From Sandaracinobacteroides saxicola (lineage in GTDB: Bacteria; Pseudomonadota; Alphaproteobacteria; Sphingomonadales; Sphingomonadaceae): a stretch of DNA of 64,000 bases. Below, piece by piece: positions 24,721-34,603 of the stretch. The first letter of the stretch is position 1, and each line of letters begins with the position of its first letter. A program made the position numbers and the translations under genes. The notes beneath the pieces are model-generated. The model saw nothing but the letters and a program-made list of their open reading frames with translations, was not told the origin of the DNA and ran no database searches. The DNA lies in assembly GCF_014117445.1 (NCBI RefSeq), contig NZ_CP059851.1, positions 2,728,001-2,792,000 of the forward strand, in the 5' to 3' direction.

Positions 24721-27700
24721 TCAGAACTTCGCGACCGCGCCGGCGTAGAAGAAGCGGCCGCGGTTGTCGTAGATGGCGCTGCCGCCGCCGATGCCGGTCA
24801 GGCCGAGCGGAGGCTTGCGGTTGCCGATATTGTCGACGCCGATGTAGAAGTTGAACTTGTCGTTGACGTCCACGCCGGCGCGGACATTGTGGTAGGTGAC
24901 CGGGCTGTAGAAGGTGCGGTCGGCGAAGTCGGCATTCTGCGGCGGGCGGCCCTGCTTGCCGAAGAAGTCCTCATAGGTGCCAAGCGTGCCCTGCGTGACG
25001 ATCATCTTGCCGATGTAGCGCATCTGGTAAGCGAGGCTGAAGGGCCCGGCCTTCAGGTCGACGTTCCAGTTGAAGCTGTCGCGCGGATCCCCCAGTTCGA
25101 GCAGCAGCTGATCGGCGAAATTGGGGTTCGCCGGGTCGAGGAACTGATCATTCTGGATGGCGCGGGTGTAGAGGACGCGCGTGCCGAGCTGGACCCCGCT
25201 CTGAAACTCATGACGGTAGGCGGCCTCGACATCGATGCCGCGCACTTTCAGCTTGGCATAGTTGAGCTGGATCTGTTGCAGGCTGCCTTCGACGATCTGG
25301 AACGGCTCCTCGCCATTCGGGCCGCCGCCAGCGCCGGAGCGCTGGAACAGCGAGCAGAACTGGTTGGTGAGGTCCGGCCCATCATAGCAGGCGTTGAGGA
25401 TGTTCTGCGCCGACGGGGAGGTGATCACCTTGTTCACCGTGACATCATAATAGTCGACGGTCAGCGTGAAGCCGGGAGCGAAGCGGGGCTGGAGCACACC
25501 GCCGATGGTCCAGCTGTCGGAGGTTTCGGCCTTCAGGTCGGGATTGCCGCCGGAGACGATTTCCAGCGACGAGGAATAGATGAAGTTGAAGCCCTGGGGC
25601 ACGCCGGCGGCGCGGCAGTTTGCCTCTCGCGTGGCGGTGCCGGTGCCGATCTGGCCCGCGGAGCAGGGATCGACGACCGTCGCGAAATTCTGCCCCGGCG
25701 GCGTGAAGAGTTCGACGAGGTTCGGGGCACGGACGGCGCGGGCATAGTTCGCACGGAAGCGCAGGTCGCGCACCGGCGCCCACTCGATCCCGCCATTATA
25801 GGCATAGACGGTGCCGGTCGAGCCCTTGTACCTGGCGATGCGCCCGGCGCCGGTGACCGTGAGGTTGTGGAAGAAGGGCCGGTCGGCAAGGATCGGCAGC
25901 CGGATTTCGGCATAGCCCTCCGTCACCTGGAAGGAGGGTGGCGAAAAGGTGGGAATGATGTTGTAGAAGGTATAGCCCTGCTCGACGAGCTCGTCCTGCT
26001 GGTAGCGCGCGGTTTCGCGCCGATGTTCCCCGCCGATGACGAAGCCGACCGGCCCGCCGGGAAGTTCGAACCAGTCGCTGCTGTCGCCGGCCAGGAAGGC
26101 GCTGGCGACGAACTGGCTGATCTTGCCGACAGCAGTGGTATCGGTCAGGACATAGTTGCGCGCCTCGGGGCTGATGTTGCCGCCGCCGAACAGGTTGATG
26201 GGGACGCAGGCGGCGATGTCGTTCGCCAGGATAGCGTCATTGTCGACATAGGGAATGGCGGCGTCAGGGTCGAAGCGCGAACGGCAGACGATGTTGCCGC
26301 TGGCGGGATCGCGCGCGGCATCGGCCGCCAGCAGGAAGCGCTGGATGTTGAGGTTGCCGAGGATTTTGGTGCGTTCCTTGAACTCGCCATAGTTGATGCT
26401 GGCCTCGTAGCGCCAGTCATCGTTGAAGGTGCCGCGCGCGCCGATGACGCCTCGCCAGGTCTCGCGCGTCGCTTCTTCCGTTCGGGCACCCAGGCCGAGG
26501 AGGTTTTGCCGCAGCGAGAACCGGGCGGTGGGCGCAGGCGCGGTGCCGTTCTGCAAGGTGAGCTGCTGGGTGATCAGGTCGCGTGCCTGGGCGCCGAGAT
26601 AGGGGTTGTCGAGCCGGGGACGTTCGCGGCTGTCACCCAGTGCGGTGCCGGTGATGAAGGCCGGGCCGCTGTTGCCGGTGCCGACCGAGCGGGTGCGCGA
26701 ATATTTGGCCTCGACAAAGGGTTCGAAGGCCTCGCTCACCTCGAAGCGGCCGATCACGGTCGCGTTGAAGCGGTCAAGCGTGGGCGCGAGTTGCAGCTCG
26801 TCACCATTGCGGAAATTGTCGCCATTGCCCCCGATGAAACTGCCGTTCGGACCGATGCCGACACGCTGGCCGGTTTGCGGCGCCAGCGTGCCATCCGGGT
26901 TGAAACGGAAAACGCAGTTGTAGGGGGTGCCTTCGGGATCGGTTCCGCACGTGCCGGTGTTGAAACGGACGAGGCCCGTGTTCCCGAGGGTGGCCGAGCG
27001 GATGTCCTGGAAAAAGGTGCGGTCGGGGTTGCCATCGGAGCCGTTCGGCGTGCCGGCCGGATCGGTATCGACGGTGAGGAAACCATCATTCTGGCGCAGG
27101 TTGGGGCGTTCGCTGCCGAAATAATCCTGCTGCCGTGTATATTCCAGATTGACCGCGACATTGCCGCGGCCATCGGCGAAGTTGGTGCCGGCGGTGCCGC
27201 TGATGCGATAGGTGCCGGCATCGCCATAACCGCTGATGCCGCCCAGGCCGCGCAGCTCGACGCCTTCGAAATTGCGTTTCAGGATGAAGTTGACGACGCC
27301 GGCGATGGCGTCGGAGCCGTAGACCGCCGAACTGCCGCCGGTGATGATCTCGACCCGCTCAATGAGGTCGGTGGGAAAGATGTTGATGTCCGGCGAGACG
27401 GCATTGTTGAGGATGTCCGAGGCGACATGGCGACGGCCGTCCAGCAGGACGAGCGTGCGCTGCGTGCCGAGGCCGCGCAGATCGAGCAGGTTGAGGCCGG
27501 CGGTGCCGAGAAAGCGGGTGGAGTTGGCCTGGCTGTAGGTGCTGCGCAGCGAGGGCAGGTCGTTCAGCACGTCGCCGATCGAGACCTTCCCCGTTTCGGT
27601 GAGCTGCTGCGCGTTGATGGCGACGATCGGCACCGGGGTGTCGGTATTGGGGCGCGCGATACGGCTGCCGGTGACGACGATGGTGTCGGCAGGGTCTTCC

Positions 27701-27870
27701 ACGGCAATGTTTTCGGTCGCGTTCGGGACCGGGGCAGCCGGCTGCGTTGCGGGCGCGGTCGGGGTGGGGTCGATGCTTTGGGCGGAAGCGGAGGCGGCGC
27801 CAAGGGCGACGAGGCTGACGGCAACAAACAGACGGCAGACGGAGTCCGGGCGGAGTTCGGTTCTGAGCAT
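24721..27870 (-). CDS. TonB-dependent outer-membrane receptor
   Basis: This is a 1049-residue outer-membrane transporter that takes up ligands using TonB energy. A signal peptide ends in ASASAQS. The plug domain starts with ENIAVEDPADTIVVTGSRIARPN (TonB-box-like region) and includes GLGTQRTLVLLDGRR and ERVEIITGGSSAVYGSDAIAGVVNFIL. The barrel carries the long, variable extracellular loops of sphingomonad receptors. The C-terminus YAGAVAKF ends in phenylalanine. The family handles large sugars, peptides or siderophores; no neighbour identifies the substrate. Confidence 0.93.
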   Translation of the reverse strand: MLRTELRPDSVCRLFVAVSLVALGAASASAQSIDPTPTAPATQPAAPVPNATENIAVEDPADTIVVTGSRIARPNTDTPVPIVAINAQQLTETGKVSIGDVLNDLPSLRSTYSQANSTRFLGTAGLNLLDLRGLGTQRTLVLLDGRRHVASDILNNAVSPDINIFPTDLIERVEIITGGSSAVYGSDAIAGVVNFILKRNFEGVELRGLGGISGYGDAGTYRISGTAGTNFADGRGNVAVNLEYTRQQDYFGSERPNLRQNDGFLTVDTDPAGTPNGSDGNPDRTFFQDIRSATLGNTGLVRFNTGTCGTDPEGTPYNCVFRFNPDGTLAPQTGQRVGIGPNGSFIGGNGDNFRNGDELQLAPTLDRFNATVIGRFEVSEAFEPFVEAKYSRTRSVGTGNSGPAFITGTALGDSRERPRLDNPYLGAQARDLITQQLTLQNGTAPAPTARFSLRQNLLGLGARTEEATRETWRGVIGARGTFNDDWRYEASINYGEFKERTKILGNLNIQRFLLAADAARDPASGNIVCRSRFDPDAAIPYVDNDAILANDIAACVPINLFGGGNISPEARNYVLTDTTAVGKISQFVASAFLAGDSSDWFELPGGPVGFVIGGEHRRETARYQQDELVEQGYTFYNIIPTFSPPSFQVTEGYAEIRLPILADRPFFHNLTVTGAGRIARYKGSTGTVYAYNGGIEWAPVRDLRFRANYARAVRAPNLVELFTPPGQNFATVVDPCSAGQIGTGTATREANCRAAGVPQGFNFIYSSSLEIVSGGNPDLKAETSDSWTIGGVLQPRFAPGFTLTVDYYDVTVNKVITSPSAQNILNACYDGPDLTNQFCSLFQRSGAGGGPNGEEPFQIVEGSLQQIQLNYAKLKVRGIDVEAAYRHEFQSGVQLGTRVLYTRAIQNDQFLDPANPNFADQLLLELGDPRDSFNWNVDLKAGPFSLAYQMRYIGKMIVTQGTLGTYEDFFGKQGRPPQNADFADRTFYSPVTYHNVRAGVDVNDKFNFYIGVDNIGNRKPPLGLTGIGGGSAIYDNRGRFFYAGAVAKF

Positions 27871-28197
27871 GAATGACCCTTACGCAACACAACAACACAG
27901 CGCCGGCCAGAGCTGCCCTCCAAGGGTCCGAACGTCATACTGACACGCCCGGTCGCTTCACCGACATGACAGACGTGTCGATTAAATTACATTTCAGAAA
28001 GGTTCTTTCGACAAACGGCCTTGTTTGGCGGACGAACGACATTGGGTGCGTCTCGTGGCTTGTCGTGATCTGCCGGAAGGCACCAGATATGCCCCGATGC
28101 CAGAAACATGCCGCATGATCTCACTTGAGATGCCGTCGATGGGCATGATCTCGCTGTTGCGTCCCCCATGTAAAGCTGCAATCGCGGCGACAACGCC
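27871..28197. other. intergenic region upstream of TonB receptor
   Basis: About 330 bases with no recognisable gene. It contains the leader of the TonB receptor (an AAGGG ribosome site 6 bases before the ATG), a candidate promoter (annotated separately), and AT-rich sequence around 27980-28015. A short plus-strand reading frame here is not similar to any family I recognise and was left out. The part beyond about 28030 is untranslated sequence beyond the acyl-CoA dehydrogenase stop. Confidence 0.5.
27986..28014 (-). promoter_or_regulatory. candidate promoter for TonB receptor gene
   Basis: On the minus strand TTGTCG (28014-28009), a 17-base spacer and TGTAAT (27991-27986) fit a sigma-70 promoter about 110 bases upstream of the receptor ATG. 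It is only a consensus match in an AT-rich patch. Confidence 0.35.
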
Positions 28198-29433
28198 CTA
28201 ATTGTAGCGTCGCAGTTCATCCTTCGCGATGGCTTGGCGGTGCACCTCGTCCGGGCCGTCCGCCAGGCGAAGGGTGCGCTGGCCGGCATAGCCGGAGGCG
28301 AGGCCGTAATCCTGGCAGACACCGCCGCCACCGTGCGCCTGGATTGCCATGTCGATGATCTTTGTGCTGACATTGGGTGCCACAACCTTGATCATCGCGA
28401 TGATGGTCTTGGCTTCCTTGTTGCCGACCGTGTCCATCATGTAGGCCGCCTTCAGGCAGAGCAGGCGGGCCTGTTCGATCTCGATGCGGGCATTGGCGAT
28501 GCGTTCGTGCCAGACGCCCTGGTCGGAGATCGGCCGGCCGAAGGCGACGCGGGATTTCAGCCGCTTGCACATCTTCTCCAGCGCGCGTTCGCTGGCGCCG
28601 ATGCTGCGCATGCAATGGTGGATGCGGCCCGGCCCGAGGCGGCCCTGCGCAATCTCGAAGCCACGGCCTTCGCCCAGGATGATATTCTCCACCGGCACGC
28701 GGACATTCTCCATCACCACCTCGAAATGGCCGTGCGGCGCGTCGTCATAGCCGAACACGTGCAGCGGCCGCACCTTGGTCATGCCGGGCGTGTCCATGGG
28801 CACGAGGATCTGCGACTGCTGAAGGTGCTTGGGCGCGCCGGGATCGGTTTTCCCCATGACGATGTTGACCTTGCAGCGCGGATCGCCGACGCCCGAGGAC
28901 CACCATTTCCTGCCGTTGATGACATAATGGTCGCCGTCACGGGTGATGCTGGTTTCGATGTTGGTCGCATCGGACGACGCCACCGCCGGCTCGGTCATCA
29001 GGAAGGCGCTGCGGATTTCGCCGGCCGACAGCGGCGCCAGCCAGCGGTCCTGCTGCGCCTGAGTGCCATAGCGCGCCAGCACCTCCATGTTGCCGGTGTC
29101 GGGCGCGGAGCAGTTGAACACTTCGCTGGCCCAGCCGACCTTGCCCATCTCCTCGGCAAGGGGGGCATATTCCATGTTGGTCAAGGGTGTGCCGTCGAAG
29201 TGGAACTCGTGGATGGCCGGCGCGCCGGCATGGACGGGCGGTACGAACATGTTCCACAGGCCGGCGGCGCGGGCGAGGGGTTTCAGCTCCTCGATCACCT
29301 CGATCACCTTCCAGCGCTCGCCGGTCATTACCTCCTGCGCATAGCGTTCCTCGTTAGGGTAGATGTGCTCGTCCATGAAGGCGCGGACGCGTTCGATCAT
29401 TTCCTTTGTGCGTGCGCTATAGTCGAACTGCAT
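28198..29433 (-). CDS. acyl-CoA dehydrogenase family protein
   Basis: This is an FAD enzyme of 411 residues catalysing alpha,beta-dehydrogenation of an acyl-CoA. Typical segments are [53 protein letters not shown] and, at the end, [19 protein letters not shown] followed by [19 protein letters not shown]. It lies alone between the TonB receptor upstream region and the serine hydrolase. It belongs to a different subgroup from the dehydrogenase at 8.3 kb: longer, with a distinct C-terminus. Confidence 0.93.
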   Translation of the reverse strand: MQFDYSARTKEMIERVRAFMDEHIYPNEERYAQEVMTGERWKVIEVIEELKPLARAAGLWNMFVPPVHAGAPAIHEFHFDGTPLTNMEYAPLAEEMGKVGWASEVFNCSAPDTGNMEVLARYGTQAQQDRWLAPLSAGEIRSAFLMTEPAVASSDATNIETSITRDGDHYVINGRKWWSSGVGDPRCKVNIVMGKTDPGAPKHLQQSQILVPMDTPGMTKVRPLHVFGYDDAPHGHFEVVMENVRVPVENIILGEGRGFEIAQGRLGPGRIHHCMRSIGASERALEKMCKRLKSRVAFGRPISDQGVWHERIANARIEIEQARLLCLKAAYMMDTVGNKEAKTIIAMIKVVAPNVSTKIIDMAIQAHGGGGVCQDYGLASGYAGQRTLRLADGPDEVHRQAIAKDELRRYN

Positions 29434-29528
29434 GGACTGGCTCCCTCATACTGGTCGGCGCGACCTTAGCGACGATTCGGGGAGGGGCAAGCCGCGCGTT
29501 TTGGGCAGTGGCCGGTTGCCGTGGTTGT

Positions 29529-30650
29529 TCAGGGCAGCAACGCCATGGTGCCATATTCCCAGGCCCAGCGCAGGCCGGTTTCGCCGAGCGCCGCGCGGGT
29601 CAGGCGGGGGAAGGCGGGTTCGGCGCGGACGTCGTTCGACAGGATCAGCACGCAGCGCAGGCGCCGTTCGAGGCAGACCAGCATGTTGCCGGTGGAATCA
29701 TTGTGGCCGCCCTTGAAGAAGCCGCGGCCCTGCGGGCCGGTGAAGGTGACAACGCCGAGGCCGGCGGCAAGGCCAGGCCAGCGTTCCCCGACCGGGGCTT
29801 CGGGTTGCAGCGAGGGAAACTGGCTGCGGCTGGTAATCGGGCGCTGGGGTTCGAACAGTGCGGCACCCTGTCGCCGGACGAGGCGCGCGGTGATGGCGGC
29901 AAGGTCGGCGATGCTGCTGTCCAGCGAGCCGGCGGCACGTACCTTGCTGCGCTCGTCATGCGGTTCCGGCTGGCCGTCCGCCTTCCAGCCGTCGGCGAGG
30001 TTGTCGGCGAAATCCGCGCGCCACATCATCGCGGTGCGCCCGGCGCCGGCGGGGGCGAACAGGCGACGCTGCATTTCGGTGCCGACGTCGAGGCCGAGGC
30101 CGGCCTCCAGCACGAATTGCAGCAGGATGATGCCATCGCCGGAATAGGCGTAACGGCTGCCGGGGGTGAAGTGAAAGCGCAGCTTTCCATCCGGTTCGAG
30201 GAAACCGAAATTGGAAAAGCCCGAGGCATGGGTGAGCAGGATGCGCGGCGTGAGCAGCCGCCAACGGTCATCGCCGGCAAGGTCCGACCAGCGGGCATAG
30301 CGCCGCTCGATCTCGGGGCCGGCATAATCGGGCAGCGGTTTCGGCAGCAGGCTGGCGATCGGGGCGTCCAGGGTCAGCCGACCCTCGGCTGCCAATTGCA
30401 GGACAGTGGCAGCAAACAGGGTCTTGGTCAGCGAGGCGGCATACATCACCGTGTCGCGTGTCAGCGGCTGCCCGGCGGCGTTGCGCAGGCCGTGCGCGCT
30501 GACATGTGTGACGCGGCCGCGATCGATGACGGCGATGGCCAGGCCCTTCGCGCCGGTGGCGGCCATGGCCTCCGCCACAGCCTGTTCGAGGGGCGTCGCG
30601 GGCGCCGCGGCGGGCAGCATCAGGGCGAGGAGGAATATGGTGGTGCGCAT
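29529..30650 (-). CDS. serine hydrolase, beta-lactamase/class C PBP-like
   Basis: This is an exported hydrolase of 373 residues. A signal peptide precedes TPLEQAVAEAMAATGAKGL. The active-site SxxK is seen as Ser-Leu-Thr-Lys in MYAASLTKTLFAATV, and the second motif is Y-S-G in YAYSGDGIILLQFV. Near the C-terminus FFKGGHNDSTGNMLV corresponds to the third motif (HxG-like GGHN). Esterase, transesterase or D-amidase activity are all possible. It follows tesB by 4 bases on the same strand and probably shares its transcript. Confidence 0.85.
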   Translation of the reverse strand: MRTTIFLLALMLPAAAPATPLEQAVAEAMAATGAKGLAIAVIDRGRVTHVSAHGLRNAAGQPLTRDTVMYAASLTKTLFAATVLQLAAEGRLTLDAPIASLLPKPLPDYAGPEIERRYARWSDLAGDDRWRLLTPRILLTHASGFSNFGFLEPDGKLRFHFTPGSRYAYSGDGIILLQFVLEAGLGLDVGTEMQRRLFAPAGAGRTAMMWRADFADNLADGWKADGQPEPHDERSKVRAAGSLDSSIADLAAITARLVRRQGAALFEPQRPITSRSQFPSLQPEAPVGERWPGLAAGLGVVTFTGPQGRGFFKGGHNDSTGNMLVCLERRLRCVLILSNDVRAEPAFPRLTRAALGETGLRWAWEYGTMALLP

Positions 30651-30654
30651 CGGT

Positions 30655-31554
30655 TCAAGCGCGGATCGGGCGCAGCAGGGCCTCTTGCGCGGTGCTGGCG
30701 ATCAGGCGGCCGTGGCGGTCGTGGATGCTGCCACGGGCGAGGCCGCGCCCTGACTGGGCGCTGGGACTGTCACAATCGAACAGCAGCCAGTCGTCGGCGC
30801 GGGCCGGGCGGTGAAACCACATGGCATGATCCAGGCTGGCCATGAACAGGCTGGGGCTGGGCATCGGCAGCGTGTGCGGCATGGCGGCAGTGCCGGCGAG
30901 CCAATAATCGGAAAGATAGGCGAGCAGGCAGGCCTGGTCGGGGCCATCGTTGGCGGTGGCGGCGCTGGGAAGACGAATCCACAGCGTGCGGCGCGGCGCG
31001 GCCTCCGGCTTTTGCAGGAACTGCGTGGGATCGACCGGCTTCACCTCGATCGGGCGCTCGGGGGCGCTCCAGCGGCGGATCAGCCAATCCGGCAACCGGT
31101 CGGCCCATTTGGTGGCGAGGGTCGGCAGGTCGTCGAGCATCTCCGGGCCGGGGATGCCGGGCGCGATGGGCGTGGCATGGTCGAACCCCTCCTCGGCGGC
31201 GTGGAACCCGCACTCCATGTGGAAGATCGGCTGGCCCTGCTGCACGGCGGTAACGCGGCGGGTGGAGAAGCGGCCGCCATCACGGGTACGGTCGACCTGG
31301 TAGATCACCGGACTGTCAGCCTTGCCGGCGCGCAGGAAATAGCCGTGCAGCGAGTGGACGCCGCGGTCCTCGACCGTGTGCGTGGCGGCGGTGAGGGCTT
31401 GGGCGAGCACCTGGCCGCCGAACAGGGCATTGTTGGCGTTGCGCTGGTTGTAGCGGTTGCGGAACAGGTTCAGATCGAGCGCTTCGAGCGCGAGCAGTGC
31501 CGGGGCGCTCTTGCCATCCCATGGCAAGACGGAGGCGGGAGCGGGTTCGGACAT
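30655..31554 (-). CDS. tesB: acyl-CoA thioesterase II
   Basis: TesB hydrolyses acyl-CoA to free fatty acid and CoA. The 299-residue double-hotdog protein shows RNANNALFGGQVLAQALTAA and SLHGYFLRAGKADSPVIYQV, then RTRDGGRFSTRRVTAVQQG in the first half and ASLDHAMWFHRP in the second, all TesB landmarks. Start ATG 31554 gives the family N-terminus (MSEPAPASVL). Frame upstream is open but antisense to the Nudix gene. The pair with the serine hydrolase suggests fatty ester metabolism. Confidence 0.93.
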   Translation of the reverse strand: MSEPAPASVLPWDGKSAPALLALEALDLNLFRNRYNQRNANNALFGGQVLAQALTAATHTVEDRGVHSLHGYFLRAGKADSPVIYQVDRTRDGGRFSTRRVTAVQQGQPIFHMECGFHAAEEGFDHATPIAPGIPGPEMLDDLPTLATKWADRLPDWLIRRWSAPERPIEVKPVDPTQFLQKPEAAPRRTLWIRLPSAATANDGPDQACLLAYLSDYWLAGTAAMPHTLPMPSPSLFMASLDHAMWFHRPARADDWLLFDCDSPSAQSGRGLARGSIHDRHGRLIASTAQEALLRPIRA

Positions 31555-31626
31555 GGCTGATGGCGTGCCATCGCCCTGGCGTTCGTGCAAGCTGGCTTTG
31601 CCGGAGCGAGCGCCTAAGGTGGCGGC

Positions 31627-32382
31627 ATGTCCGATGAAATCGCCACGCCCGCCGCCACCGTGATCATCCTGCGGGACGTAGCGCCGCCCGAATTCCTGAT
31701 GATCCAGCGCGCGAGTACGATGGGCTTTGCCGGCGGTGCGATGGCCTTTCCTGGGGGAAAGGTGGATGCCGGCGACCGGGCGGAAGGGGTGGTTTACGCG
31801 GGGTTCGACGGGCTGGACGGGGTAGACGCCGCGGCACGGATCGCGGCCGCGCGGGAGGCGTTCGAGGAGGCCGGCATCCTGTTGTCGGCCGGACCGACGG
31901 TTTCGGTGGCGGCGCGGGCGTCGGCACGGACCGCGCTGGTGCGGCACGAGCGGACATTCGGGCAGGTGCTGGCAGGGTTCGGGCACAGCTTGTCGGCCGA
32001 CGTGTTTCGGCCGTTCGCGCGCTGGGTTCCACCGCCGGGGCTGCACCGGCGGTTCGACACGCATTTCTACCTGGCGCGGCTGCCCGATGGTGAGGAGGCG
32101 CTGGAGGATGGCGACGAGACAACGGCGGCGCGCTGGGTGACGGCGGATGGTGCGCTGGCGGACCATCTGGCGGGACGCGGGCAATTGCTGTTCCCGACAC
32201 GCTGCAATGTCGAGCGGCTGGGGCAGTTCAGTTCGCTGGAGGCGCTGTGGAATGATGCGACGCCGATGGCCGATGTGCAGCCTCGGGTAGCCGAGGTGGC
32301 AGGCGAAATGATGCTGATCATTCCCGATGGCATCGGCTACCCGGTGACGCGGCGACCCTTGTCGGGGGAACGGCGGGCCTGA
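31627..32382 (+). CDS. Nudix hydrolase
   Basis: This is a 251-residue Nudix-fold protein. The region AMAFPGGKVDAGDR begins the Nudix domain and AAREAFEEAGILLS contains the REx2EE catalytic core, separated by an insertion typical of the Nudix subfamily resembling NUDT7/8/19 CoA-diphosphatases. Late in the protein TTAARWVTADGALADHLAG fits the same subfamily. It diverges from tesB with 72 bases between starts; CoA or acyl-CoA hydrolysis would suit that neighbour, but it is inferred. Confidence 0.85.
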   Translation: MSDEIATPAATVIILRDVAPPEFLMIQRASTMGFAGGAMAFPGGKVDAGDRAEGVVYAGFDGLDGVDAAARIAAAREAFEEAGILLSAGPTVSVAARASARTALVRHERTFGQVLAGFGHSLSADVFRPFARWVPPPGLHRRFDTHFYLARLPDGEEALEDGDETTAARWVTADGALADHLAGRGQLLFPTRCNVERLGQFSSLEALWNDATPMADVQPRVAEVAGEMMLIIPDGIGYPVTRRPLSGERRA

Positions 32383-32476
32383 CGCAGGCTGCTGTTTCTA
32401 CATGAGAAAAAGCGGGATTATTGGCGGCATTCCCGCAGCATGGCAGGGTCTTCGTGTCGGAAGGAGCCGAGTCGTC

Positions 32477-32878
32477 ATGCCGAAGGGAAAGGTCCGGGAG
32501 CCGAAACGCGTGGTGCTGGAAAAGCCGTTCGGCGGCATCGCGGCAGGGTGCATCCTGTTCGTGGCGACGCCGGAGATCGTCGCCGACTATGTGCGGGCCA
32601 TTCCCGCCGGCGAAACGCGCAGTGTCGAGCGGATGCGCCACGAGCTGGCACGGCGCCATCGCGCCGACGCGAGTTGCCCGGTTTCGACCGCCATTTTCGT
32701 GCGGCAGGTGGCGGAAGGGGCGTTGAAGGCCATGGCGGAAGGGGCGGCGCGCGATACGGTGGCGCCCTTCTGGCGGCTGGTGGCGGCGGGAACGCCGATC
32801 GCGAAGCGGTTGCCGGTGGACGCTGCCTGGCTGGAGGCGCAGCTGGCGCTGGATGCCGCTACACCGGCGCCGGCCTGA
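32477..32878 (+). CDS. small protein with MGMT/ATL-like helical domain
   Basis: This is a protein of 133 residues from ATG 32477 with AAGGAG upstream. The pattern TPEIVADYVRAIPAGETRSVERMRHELARRH, then SCPVSTAIFVRQVAEGALKAM and APFWRLVAAGTPIAKRLP resembles the DNA-binding domain of O6-methylguanine methyltransferase relatives that lack the PCHR cysteine motif. The match is by memory of the pattern. The gene overlaps the convergent small membrane protein gene at their 3' ends by 20 bases. It could have a role in DNA alkylation damage recognition. Confidence 0.6.
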   Translation: MPKGKVREPKRVVLEKPFGGIAAGCILFVATPEIVADYVRAIPAGETRSVERMRHELARRHRADASCPVSTAIFVRQVAEGALKAMAEGAARDTVAPFWRLVAAGTPIAKRLPVDAAWLEAQLALDAATPAPA

Positions 32879-33203
32879 CGCGGAAGCCGCGGACCGGGTT
32901 GCAATCGGGCGTGGCGGTGATGCTGGCGCGGCCTTTCAGGGTGACGAAGACGCGCAGCTCGCCTTCGTCCGGGCAGATTTTGTAGGTCCAGCTGTAATCC
33001 CAGCCGTCGGCGTAGTCGACCGATTGCGCTTCGGCAAAATGGCCGCGGCGTTCGCCTGCGCTGCTGATGTAGCTGATGAGCGCGCGTTCGGCGATGCGGT
33101 CTGCATCCTCCTGCGTGATCGGGGAAGCGGGCCGGAACAGCCAGACAGCGGCGGCGGCGGTGAGCGCCAGCATGGCGAGGGTGAGCTTGCCCGCCGTGGT
33201 CAT
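32859..33203 (-). CDS. hypothetical membrane-anchored protein
   Basis: This is a 114-residue protein not recognised as any family. A single N-terminal hydrophobic segment (LTLAMLALTAAAAVWLF) could be a signal anchor, followed by a soluble domain with DGWDYSWTYKICPDEGELRVF and two cysteines (KICPD, PDCNP) that might pair if periplasmic. The start overlaps the aldehyde dehydrogenase stop (ATGA), so it is the last gene of the gshB-dedA-aldehyde dehydrogenase run. Confidence 0.7.
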   Translation of the reverse strand: MTTAGKLTLAMLALTAAAAVWLFRPASPITQEDADRIAERALISYISSAGERRGHFAEAQSVDYADGWDYSWTYKICPDEGELRVFVTLKGRASITATPDCNPVRGFRVRPAPV

Positions 33204-34603
33204 AGGAAGGCGTCGAGCGGCAACGCGGTGCCGGCCTGGGCGTAGATCGCGCGGGTGCGGAAGAAGCGGGTGAGGCCGGCCGCGCCGGAGCGCGGTGGTC
33301 CCATGCCGGAAAGCTTGAAGCTGCTCTTCTCGGCGTCCGAGAGCAGGCTGGTCAGCGCGCCGTCGTTGAGGCTGACGGCGCCGGCGTGGAGATACCGGGC
33401 GACGGCGGCAGCCTCATCGAGTGTGCCGGCGAGGACAGCGGCGGAGAGGCCGAAATCGCCGCTGTTGGCAAGGGCGATGGCGTCGCCGGGGGTGTCAACC
33501 GACGTGACGGGCATAACGGGGCCGAAGGTCTCCTCGGTCATCACGGCCATCGCCGACGTGGCGTTGGTGAGGATGGTGGGACGAAGCCAGAGGCCACCGT
33601 GGTTTTCGACGCGGCCACCGGCGAGGAGGGTGGCGCCTTTGGCGAGCGCGTCGTCAACCTGCGCCTGCACCTGATGCGCCTGTTTTTCGAAGATGAAGGG
33701 ACCGAGGCCGGCAGAGGCGGGTGAGGCGGTGTTGAGCGGGACGGCGTCGGCGAGGCGGGTGAGTTCGGCGAGGAAAGGTTCGGCGATGGCGCGCGCGACG
33801 TAGATGCGCTCGATCGACTGGCAGGCCTGGCCGGTGGCGCGGCAGCTGGCGGAGAGCGCAATGGCGGCGGCCTGGTGGGGATCGGCACTGGCGAGGATGA
33901 TCATCGGATCCTTGCCGCCGAGTTCGAGGCTGGCGGGAACGAAGGCGCGGGCAGCGGCCTCGGCAACCTTTCGCCCCGTGGCGACGCTGCCGGTGAAGGC
34001 GATGAAGTCGACGGTGTTGACGAGGGCGGCGCCGGTGGCGCCGTCGCCCTCCACCACGGCCAGAACGGGGGCGAGCGCGGGGATGGTGGCAACACAGGCC
34101 ATCAGGGGGGCGATGAAGCGGGGCGTGACCTCCGACGGCTTGACGAGGGCGGCGCAGCCGGCGGCGAGCGCGGGGATGGCATCGGTCAGCGCCAGCAGCA
34201 GCGGGAAGTTCCACGGGCTGATGACACCGACAAGGGCATAGGGGACCGGCGCGGTCGAGAAGGTGATGCCCGGCATGGCGGCCGGCGACGAGGGCCGGTG
34301 GGCGGCGGCGATCAGGGCGGGAGCGGTGGCGGCCCAGCGTCGCAGCGCGGCGGCGGTGGCGCTGATTTCCAGGCGGGCGACACTGTGGCGGCCGGTATCT
34401 GCGGTAAGCGCGGCGAGGAGGTCTGGCGAGGCTTCGAGCGCGTCGGCGAGGACCATCAGGTCGGCCGCGCGGTCATCGGGCGACCGGCCGGCCCAGGCGG
34501 GTTGGGCAGCGCGCAGCGCGGCGGCGTGCGCGGCGATGGCGGCGGCATCGAGGGGGGCGATGCAATGGTCATGAAGGCCGCTGTGCGGATTGCGCACCTT
34601 CAT
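33200..34603 (-). CDS. aldehyde dehydrogenase family protein
   Basis: This is an NAD(P)-dependent aldehyde dehydrogenase of 467 residues, closest in style to coniferyl or long-chain aldehyde dehydrogenases. The catalytic Cys is in CRATGQACQSIERIYV and the general-base Glu in SLELGGKDPMIILASADP. The nucleotide-binding segment is DFIAFTGSVATGRKVAEAAA and the N-terminal WNFPLLLALTDAIPALAAG fits the Rossmann fold. It overlaps both neighbours by 4 bases (dedA upstream, hypothetical gene downstream), indicating a coupled operon. Confidence 0.92.
   Translation of the reverse strand: MKVRNPHSGLHDHCIAPLDAAAIAAHAAALRAAQPAWAGRSPDDRAADLMVLADALEASPDLLAALTADTGRHSVARLEISATAAALRRWAATAPALIAAAHRPSSPAAMPGITFSTAPVPYALVGVISPWNFPLLLALTDAIPALAAGCAALVKPSEVTPRFIAPLMACVATIPALAPVLAVVEGDGATGAALVNTVDFIAFTGSVATGRKVAEAAARAFVPASLELGGKDPMIILASADPHQAAAIALSASCRATGQACQSIERIYVARAIAEPFLAELTRLADAVPLNTASPASAGLGPFIFEKQAHQVQAQVDDALAKGATLLAGGRVENHGGLWLRPTILTNATSAMAVMTEETFGPVMPVTSVDTPGDAIALANSGDFGLSAAVLAGTLDEAAAVARYLHAGAVSLNDGALTSLLSDAEKSSFKLSGMGPPRSGAAGLTRFFRTRAIYAQAGTALPLDAFL

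Noticed and set aside
24889-27876. 995-codon plus-strand reading frame over the TonB receptor
   Set aside because: It is a GC-driven mirror of the receptor gene with Asp/Glu/Ala/Arg-rich nonsense composition.
27873-28118. Small plus-strand frame in the TonB upstream region
   Set aside because: No family resemblance, no clear ribosome site, and it crosses a probable promoter for the receptor.
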